A DNA stretch of 64,000 nucleotides from CAVUAT01 sp963739545 (GCA_963739545.1 CAVUAT010000011.1:124001-188000); one strand, 5' to 3'. Positions 1 through 8,036 are shown, counted from the first letter of the stretch. Numbers and translations are program-made. The notes: generated by a model from the sequence alone, not told the origin.

Positions 1-307
1 GCTGCACGAGCTGGAAGCTCGGACGCCCGCGCTCGTCGAGGGCGACGACCTCGCCGTCGAGCAACGCGGCGCGCCCCACGAGCGCCTCGCCGATGCCCGC
101 CAGCTCGGGGTAGCGAGCGGTCACGTCCTCGAGGCGGCGGCTCTGCATACCCCAGCCGCCGTGCCGATCGGCGTAGCCGAGCGCCCTGATGCCGTCCCAC
201 TTGATCTCGTAGGCCCAGCGCCCGTCGGGCTCGGGGAGCTTGCCCGCCTTAGCGAGCATCGGCTCGAGCGGGCCCGGGAAAGCCTCCTTCGATGCTTCTG
301 CAGGCAT
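1..307 (-). CDS. ATP-dependent DNA ligase, N-terminal part (runs off the window)
   Basis: The 5' 102 codons of an ATP-dependent DNA ligase of the LigD ligase-domain type, which seals nicks using ATP, often in non-homologous end joining. The adenylation motif reads YEIKWDGIRALGY around residues 34-46, with the Lys of KWDG as the expected AMP-acceptor; a downstream DGEVVALDERGRPSFQLVQ stretch matches motif III (DGE). The ATG at 305-307 is chosen because the conserved 'PGPLEPMLAK' start follows it and a minus-strand GATAAT box (319-314) lies 6 nt upstream, implying a leaderless mRNA. It is divergent from the ABC gene at 347. The 3' end, and any polymerase or nuclease domains, are outside the window. 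Confidence 0.88.
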   Translation of the reverse strand, partial: MPAEASKEAFPGPLEPMLAKAGKLPEPDGRWAYEIKWDGIRALGYADRHGGWGMQSRRLEDVTARYPELAGIGEALVGRAALLDGEVVALDERGRPSFQLVQ

Positions 308-313
308 TCGACG

Positions 314-340
314 ATTATCGGCGCTCGCCGCGCGCATAAT
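314..340. promoter_or_regulatory. Divergent leaderless promoters for the ligase and fetA
   Basis: A minus-strand GATAAT (319-314) ends 6 nt before the ligase ATG, and a plus-strand CATAAT (335-340) ends 6 nt before the fetA GTG at 347. Both would place transcription starts at or next to the start codon. No clear -35 boxes were found. Confidence 0.5.
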
Positions 341-346
341 CGATGC

Positions 347-1066
347 GTGCTGTTCGAGCTCTCAGATGTCAGCTACGCGCGCGGCGGCCGGCAGGTCCTC
401 GACGGGCTCAGCGCCAGGCTGCCGCGGGGCGCGAGCTCGCTCCTCGGGCCGTCGGGGAGCGGCAAATCCACGATCCTGCGTTTGCTGAACCGGCTGATCG
501 ACGCCGACTCGGGCCGGGTCGACTACGAGGGTCGCGACGTGCGCGAGCGCGAGGTGCTCGCGCTGCGCCGCGAGGTCTGCCTCGTCCCACAGGTTCCGGC
601 TCTGATCGACGGCAGCGTCGCCGACAACGTCGCGTTCGGGCCGAGGCTGGCGGGCCACAGCTTCGACGCGCGTGCGCCCCTCGAGCTCGCGGGCCTCGAT
701 GCGAGCTTCGCGGCGCGCGACGCCGGCCGCCTTTCGGTCGGCGAACAGCAGCGGGTGATGCTGGCCCGGGCGCTGGCGCTCGAGCCCCGCGTGCTGCTGC
801 TCGACGAGCCGACTTCGGCTCTCGACGCAGCCTCGAAGGCGGCGGTCGAGCGCACCCTGCAGCGGTTGCGCGCGAGCACGTCGATCTCGATCGTGCTGGT
901 CACGCACGACCTCGAGCAGGCCGAGCGCATGGCCGAGTACGTCGTGTGCGTCGAGGACGGCGCGGTCTCCCGCGAGGGACAGGCAGGCGAGGTGCTGCCC
1001 GAGGAGCGCAGTCGGCGCGTGGATGCCGCGGCCGCTGCCGCTCAGGCGGTGGGGGACGGGGCTTGA
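347..1066 (+). CDS. fetA: ABC transporter ATP-binding protein, FetA (YbbL) type
   Basis: ATPase subunit of a two-gene ABC system; with the adjacent UPF0014 permease it matches the FetAB iron-export family. In 239 residues: Walker A GPSGSGKST (34-42), Q-loop around Gln82, signature LSVGEQ (about 129-134), Walker B VLLLDE (149-154), and H-loop in VLVTHD. GTG 347 is preferred over longer in-frame starts because the conserved 'ELSDVSY' strand follows at once and CATAAT lies 6 nt upstream. The permease gene begins 52 nt downstream. The family is assigned mainly from the partner gene; iron as substrate is inferred. Confidence 0.85.
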   Translation: MLFELSDVSYARGGRQVLDGLSARLPRGASSLLGPSGSGKSTILRLLNRLIDADSGRVDYEGRDVREREVLALRREVCLVPQVPALIDGSVADNVAFGPRLAGHSFDARAPLELAGLDASFAARDAGRLSVGEQQRVMLARALALEPRVLLLDEPTSALDAASKAAVERTLQRLRASTSISIVLVTHDLEQAERMAEYVVCVEDGAVSREGQAGEVLPEERSRRVDAAAAAAQAVGDGA

Positions 1067-1118
1067 CGCCCTCCCGGGCCCTCATCAGCAGACGCTTGCC
1101 CTGTCGGGAGGCTTCGAA

Positions 1119-1901
1119 ATGAGCCAGTCGATCGACATCAGCCTCGCCGAGGTGGGCGCATCGCTGGTCCTCGTCCTGATCGCGATCCTCGTCTCGCGCT
1201 GGCGCGAGGCGGACCTGGAGCGCGACATCGCCATCGCCGTCGGCCGCTCGTTTGTGCAGCTGACCGCGATCGGCCTGGTGATCAACTTCATCTTCGACCA
1301 GGACGACGCCGGTTTCGTGATCGCGTTGCTCGCCGTGATGGTCGTCTTCGGCGCGCTGACGGCGCGCAACCGCGCCGATCGCGTACCGGGCGCCTTCTGG
1401 CCGCTGCTCGCGTCGCTCGCCGCTGCTGCAGCCGCGACGCTCGGTCTGCTGTTGGTCCTGGGCGTGATCGAGTCCGAGCCGCGCTACGTCGTCCCCGTCG
1501 GCGGCATGGTGATCGGCAACGCGATGACCGCCGCCGCCGTTTCGCTCAACCGCCTCGGCGAGGACGTCCATGACTCGGCGCACGAGATCGAGGCGACTCT
1601 GGCGCTGGGGGCGACCTCTATCCAGGCCGTCGCCCCGCTGGTTCGCCGCAGCCTTCGCTCGGGGATGATCACGTTGATCGACTCGACTAAGACGGCGGGG
1701 GTGATCTTCTTCCCCGGGACGATGGTGGGGATGTTGCTCGCGGGGGCCGATCCGGTCGACGCGGTGCGGCTCCAGCTCATCCTCCTGTACTCGCTGCTCG
1801 GATCGGTCGCGATCGCGGCCCTGATGTCGACGACATTGGCGCGGCGCAACTTCTTCACGCCCGCGCAGCAGCTTCGCGAGCCGCCGGAACCCGGCCCGTA
1901 G
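1119..1901 (+). CDS. fetB: ABC transporter permease, UPF0014/FetB family
   Basis: Membrane subunit (260 aa) of the FetAB-type exporter, which in E. coli lowers cellular iron under oxidative stress. Hydrophobic segments are spread through the protein, starting with VGASLVLVLIAILV near the N terminus. The family hallmark is visible: 'VPVGGMVIGNAMTA' in the middle, then 'STKTAGVIFFPGTMVGMLLAG' before the last two helices. ATG 1119 is supported by a CGGGAGG ribosome site about 8 nt upstream. It follows fetA and is followed by the divergent-looking merR promoter. Confidence 0.88.
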   Translation: MSQSIDISLAEVGASLVLVLIAILVSRWREADLERDIAIAVGRSFVQLTAIGLVINFIFDQDDAGFVIALLAVMVVFGALTARNRADRVPGAFWPLLASLAAAAAATLGLLLVLGVIESEPRYVVPVGGMVIGNAMTAAAVSLNRLGEDVHDSAHEIEATLALGATSIQAVAPLVRRSLRSGMITLIDSTKTAGVIFFPGTMVGMLLAGADPVDAVRLQLILLYSLLGSVAIAALMSTTLARRNFFTPAQQLREPPEPGP

Positions 1902-1910
1902 GCCGGAGCC

Positions 1911-1941
1911 TTGACTTCGAGCGCGCTCTAACTCCTACGCT
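1911..1941 (+). promoter_or_regulatory. MerR-type promoter with 19-bp spacer and operator dyad
   Basis: TTGACT (1911-1916) and TACGCT (1936-1941) are separated by 19 bp, and the 10-bp perfect palindrome GAGCGCGCTC (1919-1928) sits in the spacer. Overlong 19-20 bp spacers with a dyad are the hallmark of promoters remodelled by MerR regulators. The start codon GTG 1948 lies 6 nt after the -10 box, so the merR transcript is probably leaderless. Confidence 0.75.
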
Positions 1942-1947
1942 TCTGTT

Positions 1948-2328
1948 GTGGAGGCGACGACAGCGACGGAGGTCACGATCTCGGAGGCCGCGGAGGCCAG
2001 CGGGGTCAGCGCCCACACGCTGCGCTACTACGAGCGCGCTGGCCTGGTCGAGCCCGTCGGCAGGGCAGCGTCCGGGCACCGGCGCTACGCCTCCTCCGAC
2101 ATGGAGCGGGTGCGGTTCATCGGCTACCTGCGTTCCACCGGGATGCCGATCCGGGGCATCCGCGAGTACTTCGAGCTCGTCCGGGAAGGAGAGCACACGG
2201 CTCCTCAACGCCTCGAGCTGCTCGAGCGCCACCGCGACGCGGTGCGCGCCCGGCTCGAACAGGGTCGCCGCAATCTCGCGGCGATCGACCGCAAGATCCA
2301 GAGATACAAGGAAGGGACTATCCGCTGA
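1948..2328 (+). CDS. MerR family transcriptional regulator
   Basis: 126-aa regulator with an N-terminal winged helix-turn-helix (TISEAAEASGVSAHTLRYYERAGLVEP, residues about 9-35; the RYYER recognition motif is intact) and a C-terminal coiled coil (about 80-120). There are no conserved Cys residues, so it is not a metal or redox-cysteine member; it resembles the AdhR/YhdM-like subgroup that controls oxidoreductases. Its stop shares one base with the start of the aldo/keto reductase (TGATG), so the two are co-translated. It probably autoregulates the operon through the 19-bp spacer promoter in front of it. Confidence 0.9.
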   Translation: MEATTATEVTISEAAEASGVSAHTLRYYERAGLVEPVGRAASGHRRYASSDMERVRFIGYLRSTGMPIRGIREYFELVREGEHTAPQRLELLERHRDAVRARLEQGRRNLAAIDRKIQRYKEGTIR

Positions 2329-3320
2329 TGAAGACACGAAAGCTTGGAAGCCAGGGACTCGAGGCCAGCGCGCAGGGCCTCGGCTGTATGGGCATGAGCG
2401 CGTTCTACGGCGATCGCGACGATGACGAGTCGGCGAAGACGATTCACCGGGCCCTCGAGCTCGGAGTCACCCTTCTCGACAGCGCCGAGATGTACGGGCC
2501 GTACCTGAACGAGGAGCTCATCGGAAAGACCCTCGAGGGCCGCGACCGCGACTCCTACGTGATCGCGACGAAGTTCGGGATCAAGCGCGACATGGAAGCC
2601 GACCCGCCCACGATGTCCAACGACGGCACGCCCGAGAACGTGCGCAGCTCGATCGAGGGCTCCCTTCAGCGCCTGCAGATGGACCACGTCGACCTCTACT
2701 ACCTGCACCGCGTCGACCCCGGCATCCCCATCGAGGAGACGTTCGGCGCACTGGGCGAGCTGGTCACCGAGGGCAAGGTGCGCTACCTCGGGATCTCCGA
2801 GGCCGCCCCGGACACGATCCGGAAGGCTCACGAGACCGCTCCCCTGAGCGCGGTCCAGACTGAGTACTCCCTGTGGACGCGGGACCCCGAGACGAACGGC
2901 GTGCTCGACACGTGCCGCGGCCTCGGGATCGCGTTCGTGGCCTATAGCCCGCTCGGTCGCGGCTTTCTGAGCGGCAAGATCCGCGACATCGAGTCGCTCG
3001 ACTCCGACGACTACCGGCGCTTCAACCCGCGCTTCAAGGGCGACAACCTCGACTCGAACGTCGCAATCGTCGAGAAGCTCGATGAGCTTGCCTCCGAGAA
3101 GGGCGCGACCGCGGCGCAGCTCGCGCTCGCCTGGGTGCACTCCCGCGGCGAAGACGTCTTCCCGATCCCCGGGACGAAGCGGCGCACCTACCTCGAGGAG
3201 AACGTCGCGGCGTTCGACATCGAGCTGAGCGACGACGAGCTGTCGTCGCTCGAGGGAGCCGTGGACGACGTCGCCGGCGACCGCTACGACGAGAGCGGGA
3301 TGGCAAGCGTCAACAGGTAG
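2328..3320 (+). CDS. Aldo/keto reductase
   Basis: NADPH-dependent reductase (330 aa) of the AKR superfamily, (beta/alpha)8 barrel. The catalytic tetrad is complete: Asp51, Tyr56, Lys82, His127 (LDSAEMYG, ATKFG, YYLHRVDP). The C-terminal cofactor loop 'IPGTKRRTYLEEN' is typical of the YhdN/AKR13-like branch. It overlaps the stop of merR by one base and so belongs to the merR operon, suggesting a role in reactive aldehyde detoxification sensed by that regulator. The physiological substrate cannot be read from sequence. Confidence 0.92.
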   Translation: MKTRKLGSQGLEASAQGLGCMGMSAFYGDRDDDESAKTIHRALELGVTLLDSAEMYGPYLNEELIGKTLEGRDRDSYVIATKFGIKRDMEADPPTMSNDGTPENVRSSIEGSLQRLQMDHVDLYYLHRVDPGIPIEETFGALGELVTEGKVRYLGISEAAPDTIRKAHETAPLSAVQTEYSLWTRDPETNGVLDTCRGLGIAFVAYSPLGRGFLSGKIRDIESLDSDDYRRFNPRFKGDNLDSNVAIVEKLDELASEKGATAAQLALAWVHSRGEDVFPIPGTKRRTYLEENVAAFDIELSDDELSSLEGAVDDVAGDRYDESGMASVNR

Positions 3321-3350
3321 GGGCCCCGGACGCAAAGCAGAGGAGGCCCC
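3320..3350 (+). repeat. Copy A of the 32-nt hairpin repeat
   Basis: Degenerate copy with core CCGGACGCAAAGCAGAGGA flanked by GGGGCC and GGCCCC arms. It begins at the stop codon of the reductase gene and ends 30 nt before trpS. The arms differ from other copies but still pair, which argues for selection on the hairpin. Confidence 0.65.
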
Positions 3351-3380
3351 GCTGGATGTTGCGCCTATGCTGGCGCCGCC

Positions 3381-4373
3381 ATGGCGAAGATCTTCAGCGG
3401 CATCCAGCCCACGGGGCGCAAGCACCTCGGCAACTACATAGGAGCGATCCGGCAGTACGTCGAGGGCCAGGACCGCGGCGATCCCGCGATCTACTGCATT
3501 GTCGACCTGCACGCGATCACGGTTCCGTGGGACCCCGCCGAGCTCCGGTCGCAGGTCTACGACACGACGGCGATCCTGCTCGCCGCCGGGCTGGACCCGG
3601 AGAAGTGCGTGCTGTTCCGCCAGTCCGACGTCCGCGAGCACACCGAGCTCACGTGGTACCTGGCCGCTGTCACAGCTCACGGCGACCTGAACCGGATGAC
3701 CCAGTTCAAGGAGAAGTCGGCAAAGGCTCGAGAGCTCGTCTCGGCGGGGCTCTTCTTCTACCCGGTGCTCCAGGCGGCCGACGTGCTCGCCTACAAGGCC
3801 GACGAGGTACCGGTCGGCGACGACCAGCGCCAGCACGTCGAGCTGATGCGCGAGATCGCCCGGCGGTTCAACGAGCGCTTCGGGCCGATCCTCGTGGAGC
3901 CCGAGCACCGGATCCCCGAGGTCGGGGCGAGGATCATGGACCTCCAGGAACCGACCTCGAAGATGTCGACCACCGGCGGCACCGAGCAGGGCACCGTGCT
4001 GGTGCTCGACGAGCCAAAGGCCGTGACGAAGAAGGTGCGCAGCGCCGTCACCGACTCCGGGTCCGAGGTCACCCGATCGGGCGCGGGCAAGGAGGGCATC
4101 GCCAACCTGATCGAGATCCTCTCGGTCGCGAAGGGGACGACCATGGACCAGGTCGAATCGGAATTCGCGGCCTCGGGCTACGGAGACTTCAAGGGAGCGG
4201 TCGCCGAGGCGTTGGTCGAGTTCCTCGCCCCCGTGCGCGAGCGCTACGAGGAGATTCGCCCCGACGAGGCGGCCCTGGAGGCGGCGCTCGAGGCGGGGGC
4301 CGAGAAGGCGCGCGTCATCGCCGCGCCGACCCTGGCCGAGGTGCGCGCGGCGATCGGCGTCGGCGCCCGCTGA
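3381..4373 (+). CDS. trpS: Tryptophanyl-tRNA synthetase
   Basis: Class I aminoacyl-tRNA synthetase charging tRNA-Trp in the cytoplasm; 330 aa is the normal bacterial length. The HIGH-like motif is PTGRKHLGN (11-18) and the KMSKS loop reads KMSTT (Lys194-Thr198), a variant followed by 'GGTEQGTV'. The central 'ADVLAYKADEVPVGDDQRQH' region is standard. The ATG at 3381 lies 9 nt after TATGCT (3366-3371), so it may be leaderless; alternatively GAGGAGG in repeat copy A could supply a ribosome site for the in-frame upstream ATG at 3357. It is monocistronic or starts the scp operon. Confidence 0.96.
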   Translation: MAKIFSGIQPTGRKHLGNYIGAIRQYVEGQDRGDPAIYCIVDLHAITVPWDPAELRSQVYDTTAILLAAGLDPEKCVLFRQSDVREHTELTWYLAAVTAHGDLNRMTQFKEKSAKARELVSAGLFFYPVLQAADVLAYKADEVPVGDDQRQHVELMREIARRFNERFGPILVEPEHRIPEVGARIMDLQEPTSKMSTTGGTEQGTVLVLDEPKAVTKKVRSAVTDSGSEVTRSGAGKEGIANLIEILSVAKGTTMDQVESEFAASGYGDFKGAVAEALVEFLAPVRERYEEIRPDEAALEAALEAGAEKARVIAAPTLAEVRAAIGVGAR

Positions 4374-4576
4374 CTCGTCCAACTGACCGCGCCGGCGTCT
4401 ATCGTGGCCAAGATGACCGATTCCGAATGCACGCGCACCCGGATGACGAGCCTGGCGCGGCGCATCTCGGCGTCCTCGGGCTTGCGCTTGCAACCAGCAA
4501 GCGCTGCGCCCTGCGTCCTCGAGCTGCTTGGCCAAGCCCGCCCCCGGGCGCACCCGCATCGAGAATCAGTCATCCA
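4374..4576 (+). other. 203-bp spacer with weak coding remnants
   Basis: No convincing gene. One frame (4413-4580) encodes a 55-aa peptide beginning MTDSECTRTR, preceded by TATCGT (4400-4405) and ending in a TGA that overlaps the scpA GTG (GTGA). Another frame, in phase with scpA, contains MHAHPDDEP from ATG 4427, resembling the metal-binding start of LmbE/PIG-L deacetylases. Both have visibly lower third-position GC than neighbouring genes. It may be a degraded gene or a 5' leader of scpAB. Confidence 0.35.
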
Positions 4577-5296
4577 GTGACTTCGGTTTCACAGCTCGAC
4601 CTCGATCTCGACGTCTTCCAGGGGCCGTTCGACCTCCTGCTCGCGGTGCTGCTTCGCGAGGAGATCAGCCTCGCTGAGGTTTCGCTCGGCGACATCGTGC
4701 TTGCCTACGTCGACGTCCTCGAGGACGCCGGCGAGCTCGACCTCGACGCCGTCACCGAGTTCCTGGTCCTGATCGCGGCGCTGCTCGAGCTCAAGTCCCG
4801 ACTGCTGCTGCCGAGCGAGGACTCAGAGCTCGACCTCGGCCCCGAGGAGGCGGCCGACGAGCTGCTGGCGCGGATGCTCGAGTACCGCCGCTACCGCGAG
4901 GCCGCGGGAGTGCTGGAGCAGATCCTCGAGCGCGAGGGCGGGACGCTCTACCGCTCGGCGCCGCCTCCCCCGGAGCTTCGGCGCGCGGCCGTCGCGGCCG
5001 CCGTCCAGGCATATGAGCCCGACCGGCTCGGCTCGGCCCTCGGCGAACTGCTGACCGCGCCGCCGTCCCCGGACGTCGGCCACATCCGCAGCACCGTCTC
5101 GGTTCAGCGGCGCCTGACGGTCGTCCGCGATCTCCTGCGGAATCGCCCGACTCTCGACTTCGACGAGGCATTCGGGCGCGAGGACCGCTTCACCCAGGCC
5201 GTCACGTTGTTTGCACTGCTGGAGCTCTACAGGCGTGGAGAGGCGAGCTGGACACAAACGGAGACCTTCGGGCCGATCGAGGTGCAGGCATCGTGA
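4577..5296 (+). CDS. scpA: Segregation and condensation protein A (kleisin)
   Basis: ScpA bridges the SMC dimer and binds ScpB in bacterial condensin. The 239-aa product starts with the family's N-terminal signature 'VFQGPFDLLLAVLLREEISLAEV' region (split here: VFQGPFDLLLAV then LLREEISLAEV), continues with acidic helices 'ELKSRLLLP', and ends with a C-terminal winged-helix (FDEAFGREDRFTQAVTLFALLELYRRGEA). GTG 4577 is chosen because homology begins about ten residues later; an ATG at 4427 would add about 50 low-quality residues. scpB follows after 52 nt; smc is far away at 48 kb. Confidence 0.92.
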   Translation: MTSVSQLDLDLDVFQGPFDLLLAVLLREEISLAEVSLGDIVLAYVDVLEDAGELDLDAVTEFLVLIAALLELKSRLLLPSEDSELDLGPEEAADELLARMLEYRRYREAAGVLEQILEREGGTLYRSAPPPPELRRAAVAAAVQAYEPDRLGSALGELLTAPPSPDVGHIRSTVSVQRRLTVVRDLLRNRPTLDFDEAFGREDRFTQAVTLFALLELYRRGEASWTQTETFGPIEVQAS

Positions 5297-5315
5297 GACC
5301 CCACCGGGTCCTCGT
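5293..5315 (+). repeat. 23-nt GACCCC hairpin element, copy 1
   Basis: Begins one base before the TGA of scpA: GTGAGACCCC then ACCGGGTCCTCGT. It can fold as GAG-ACCC / GGGT-CTC. A copy with a single A/G difference lies at 16754-16776, and both are exactly 56 nt from the following ATGAGCGA start. Confidence 0.6.
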
Positions 5316-5348
5316 CAACGCAGGTTGGTCCCGCAATGAGGCTGCTCG

Positions 5349-5936
5349 ATGAGCGATCTGGTCGCGACGGTCGAGGCCCTCCTGTTCCTCTCGCCCGACC
5401 CGGTGACGACCCACGAGCTGGCGAAGGCGATCGACGACTCGAGGACGATGGACGCGTGGGAGGACGACGTGGCGGAGGCCATCGAAGCCCTCGGCGCCAA
5501 GCTGGAGTCAGACGGGCGCGGCGTGCGCCTGAAGAAGGTCGGCGGTGGGTTCTCGCTGGTAGCGATGCCCGACGCCGAGGACGCGGCGCGCCGGCTGCTG
5601 GCGAGGCCGCGCACCCCGCCGTTGACCCAGGCGCAGGCCGAGGTGCTGGCGATCGTGGCCTACCTGCAGCCCGTCTCGCGCCCGGAGGTTGCGCGAATCC
5701 GCGGCGTCTCCTCGGACTCCGCCGTCGCGAGCCTGACCGAGCGCGGCATGATCGAGGAGCGTGGCCGCAGCCGCTTTGGAGCCGTCACCTACGCGACCAC
5801 GACGTTGTTCGAGAAGCTGTTCGGACTATCCGGACTAGACGCCCTGCCAGATCCTTCGCAGTTCGACCCCACGCCCGAGGACGAGCGGGAGCTGCGAGAG
5901 CGCCTGCTGAAGGCCGGCGAGCAGCGCACAGAGTGA
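5349..5936 (+). CDS. scpB: Segregation and condensation protein B
   Basis: ScpB dimer (195 aa) of two winged-helix domains that binds the kleisin ScpA and regulates the SMC complex. Domain 1 is about 5-75 (VATVEALLFLSPDPVTTHELA), domain 2 about 80-165 with the signature 'LTQAQAEVLAIVAYLQPVSR' followed by 'EVARIRGVSSDSAV'. Start ATG 5349 (MSDLVATVEALLF) matches the family. Its TGA overlaps the GTG of the next gene. Probably co-transcribed with scpA. Confidence 0.95.
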   Translation: MSDLVATVEALLFLSPDPVTTHELAKAIDDSRTMDAWEDDVAEAIEALGAKLESDGRGVRLKKVGGGFSLVAMPDAEDAARRLLARPRTPPLTQAQAEVLAIVAYLQPVSRPEVARIRGVSSDSAVASLTERGMIEERGRSRFGAVTYATTTLFEKLFGLSGLDALPDPSQFDPTPEDERELRERLLKAGEQRTE

Positions 5937-7510
5937 CCCGGCGCCTGGCCGGCGCCATCGCCGCATCCTTCGCTTTCGCCCTCGCCGTCCCCGCGTCCGC
6001 CCAGGCGCTGACGATCGACGTCAGCACCACCGCGGACGAGTACCTGGCCGGCTCCGCCTGCTCGCTGCGCGAGGCGATCGAGTCCGCGAACACCGACGCC
6101 GCGGTCGGCGGCTGCAGCGCGGGCGAGGCGACCTCCCCCGACGAGGTGCGCCTGCCGGCAGGGACCTTCACGCTCACCCGTCCCGGCGCGGCCGAGGCTC
6201 TGAACCAGACGGGGGACCTGGACGCCGACACCGGCGCCGGCCCCCTCGCCGTCGCGGGCCCCGCGGTGGGCGAGGCGACGATCGATGCGAACATGCTCGA
6301 CCGCGCGATCGACGTGACCGGAGGCTTCGGCTTCGAGCTGGTGGGGGTTCGCATCGTCAACGGCGCGCCGCCCGCGTCGCCTCCGGGCATCGAGGGCGGC
6401 GGCGGGCTGCGCTGGCTGGAGCCCGCGAGCGACGCGGCGCTCGTCGTCACCGATTCGAGCTTCGCGGCCAACACGGGCCTCGGGGGTGGCAGCGCGATCG
6501 AAGCCGAGACCGCCGGGGACCACACGATCACGGGCTCGAGGTTCACCGGCAACTTCTCGGGTTACGCGACCATCCGCTCGACCGGCGAGCTCTCGATCAC
6601 CGACTCGACGATCGCGGGCAACGGCGGGGGCGGCCTGGCGGCGGAGGGAACGCTGCTGATGCGCGGGAGCACCGTCTCGGGCCACGACAACACCGACACG
6701 AGGGTGGGGGGCGTCCTCGCGGGCGGCGACGCGGTGATCGAGAACTCGACGATCACGAACAACGTCGGCGGGTACTTCGGGGGGATCGAGGCCGACGGGG
6801 AGCTCACGGTCCGCTTCTCGACGATCGCCGAGAACGGGGCGCCGGGCAGCGTGGTCACCGACGGTGCGGGCGGCATCGACGGAAACGACGCCGACGCGAT
6901 CACCCTGGACGGCACGATCGTCGCCGGCAACAGGCTGAGCGGGACCGAGGTCAACTGCAACTTCGACGCGGCTCAGGGACCGAGCCCGAGCCTCGAGAGC
7001 GCCCGGACCTGCGGGCTCACCAGCCTCTCGGGGATCGACCCGCAGCTCGCGCCACTGGCCGACAACGGCGGGCCGACGCAGACCCGCGGCCTCTACCCGG
7101 GGAGCCCGGCGCTCGACGCCGCGGCAGGCTGCGGGCTGGCGGTCGACCAGCGCGGCGTCCCGAGACCGGGAGCCTCCCCGGGCTGCGACCTCGGCGCCTT
7201 CGAGGGGACGGTTCCGCCGCCGGTCATCGAGCCGCCCACCACCGGCGATCCGCCGCCGGTGTGCAAGAGCGCCACGAGCGCGCGCAGCGGCTGCCTCAAG
7301 TGCCCGCCCGCCAAGAAGGGCAAGAGGAAGGCGAAGAAGAAGAAGAAGCGATGCGGCAAGCGCGGAGAAGAAGAAGAAGAAGCGCGCGGCCGCGGCCTCG
7401 GAGCGAGTCGTGATCGGTCGCTCCGTCGAAGGTCGCAGCATCGTCGCCCGCCGGCTCGGCGATCCCGACGGCGAGCGCGTGGCGCTGGCGGTGGGCGTCA
7501 TCCACGGTGA
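5933..7510 (+). CDS. Secreted parallel beta-helix (choice-of-anchor Q / CSLREAI) protein; probable 3' frameshift
   Basis: The GTG overlaps the scpB stop. The N terminus is a signal peptide (RRLAGAIAASFAFALAVPASAQA) followed by ACSLREAIESAN, the conserved start of CSLREAI-type proteins. Residues about 60-420 are glycine-rich beta-helix rungs (ITDSTIAGN, IENSTITNN, RFSTIAENG) ending in 'GGPTQTRGLYPGSPALDAA' and 'VDQRGVPRP', typical of choice-of-anchor Q. The tail becomes Cys- and Lys-rich (AKKGKRKAKKKKKRCGKR) over two AAG microsatellites, then turns into poly-Glu and Arg-rich residues of a different frame. The last ~150 nt therefore look out of frame. Function: probable surface or extracellular protein. 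Confidence 0.75.
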   Translation: MTRRLAGAIAASFAFALAVPASAQALTIDVSTTADEYLAGSACSLREAIESANTDAAVGGCSAGEATSPDEVRLPAGTFTLTRPGAAEALNQTGDLDADTGAGPLAVAGPAVGEATIDANMLDRAIDVTGGFGFELVGVRIVNGAPPASPPGIEGGGGLRWLEPASDAALVVTDSSFAANTGLGGGSAIEAETAGDHTITGSRFTGNFSGYATIRSTGELSITDSTIAGNGGGGLAAEGTLLMRGSTVSGHDNTDTRVGGVLAGGDAVIENSTITNNVGGYFGGIEADGELTVRFSTIAENGAPGSVVTDGAGGIDGNDADAITLDGTIVAGNRLSGTEVNCNFDAAQGPSPSLESARTCGLTSLSGIDPQLAPLADNGGPTQTRGLYPGSPALDAAAGCGLAVDQRGVPRPGASPGCDLGAFEGTVPPPVIEPPTTGDPPPVCKSATSARSGCLKCPPAKKGKRKAKKKKKRCGKRGEEEEEARGRGLGASRDRSLRRRSQHRRPPARRSRRRARGAGGGRHPR

Positions 7511-8036
7511 CGAGCGCGCGGGGCTCGAGGTGCTCGCGGAGATCGACCCGGACGAACTCGAGGGCACGCAGCTGTGGACGATCTCGAGCCTGAACCCCGA
7601 CGGCTCGCGCGCGCGGACGCGGAAGAACGCGCGCGGGGTCGACCTGAACCGCAACTTCCCGTTTCGATGGCGCAGCGGGGCGCCGAAGTCGAGCGGCTAT
7701 TACCCGGGGCCCGGGCCGGGATCCGAGCCCGAGACCCGAGCGGCGATGAGGTTCATCGAGGACATTCGCCCCGACCTGACCGTCTGGTACCACCAGCCGT
7801 GGGGGGCCGTGCTCGCCTGTCGCGGGCGGCCGGCGATCGCCCGCCGCTACGCGAAGCTCGCCGGGATGGAGACGAGCTGCCAAGGCAGGGGCCTGCGAGG
7901 CACCGCGATCAGCTGGCAGAACGACGCGTTTCCGGGCAGCGATGCCTTCGTGGTCGAGTTCGGCGCCGGGTCGCTCTCGCAAGCGGGCGCTCGCCGCAAC
8001 GCGCGCGCACTCGCCATCATCGCCTCAGGTGAATAG
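7410..8036 (+). CDS. M14-family zinc carboxypeptidase / murein peptide amidase-like
   Basis: Metallopeptidase of the M14 fold, a family that trims peptides or murein stem peptides. Zinc ligands are visible: HGDE (His32, Glu35) and a later His in 'TVWYHQPWG'; the substrate-binding NxR region is 'GVDLNRNFP' and the catalytic Glu is in 'VVEFGAG'. From GTG 7410 the product is 208 aa and lacks a secretion signal, unlike typical relatives. The same frame is open upstream through AEKKKKKRAAAASERV, so the true N terminus may lie in the beta-helix gene, which overlaps by 101 nt in another frame. Confidence 0.8.
   Translation: MIGRSVEGRSIVARRLGDPDGERVALAVGVIHGDERAGLEVLAEIDPDELEGTQLWTISSLNPDGSRARTRKNARGVDLNRNFPFRWRSGAPKSSGYYPGPGPGSEPETRAAMRFIEDIRPDLTVWYHQPWGAVLACRGRPAIARRYAKLAGMETSCQGRGLRGTAISWQNDAFPGSDAFVVEFGAGSLSQAGARRNARALAIIASGE

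Noticed and set aside
5336..7510. A single scpB-region fusion protein in the beta-helix frame
   Set aside because: The first ~200 codons of that frame are the out-of-phase shadow of scpB; the signal peptide begins at GTG 5933.
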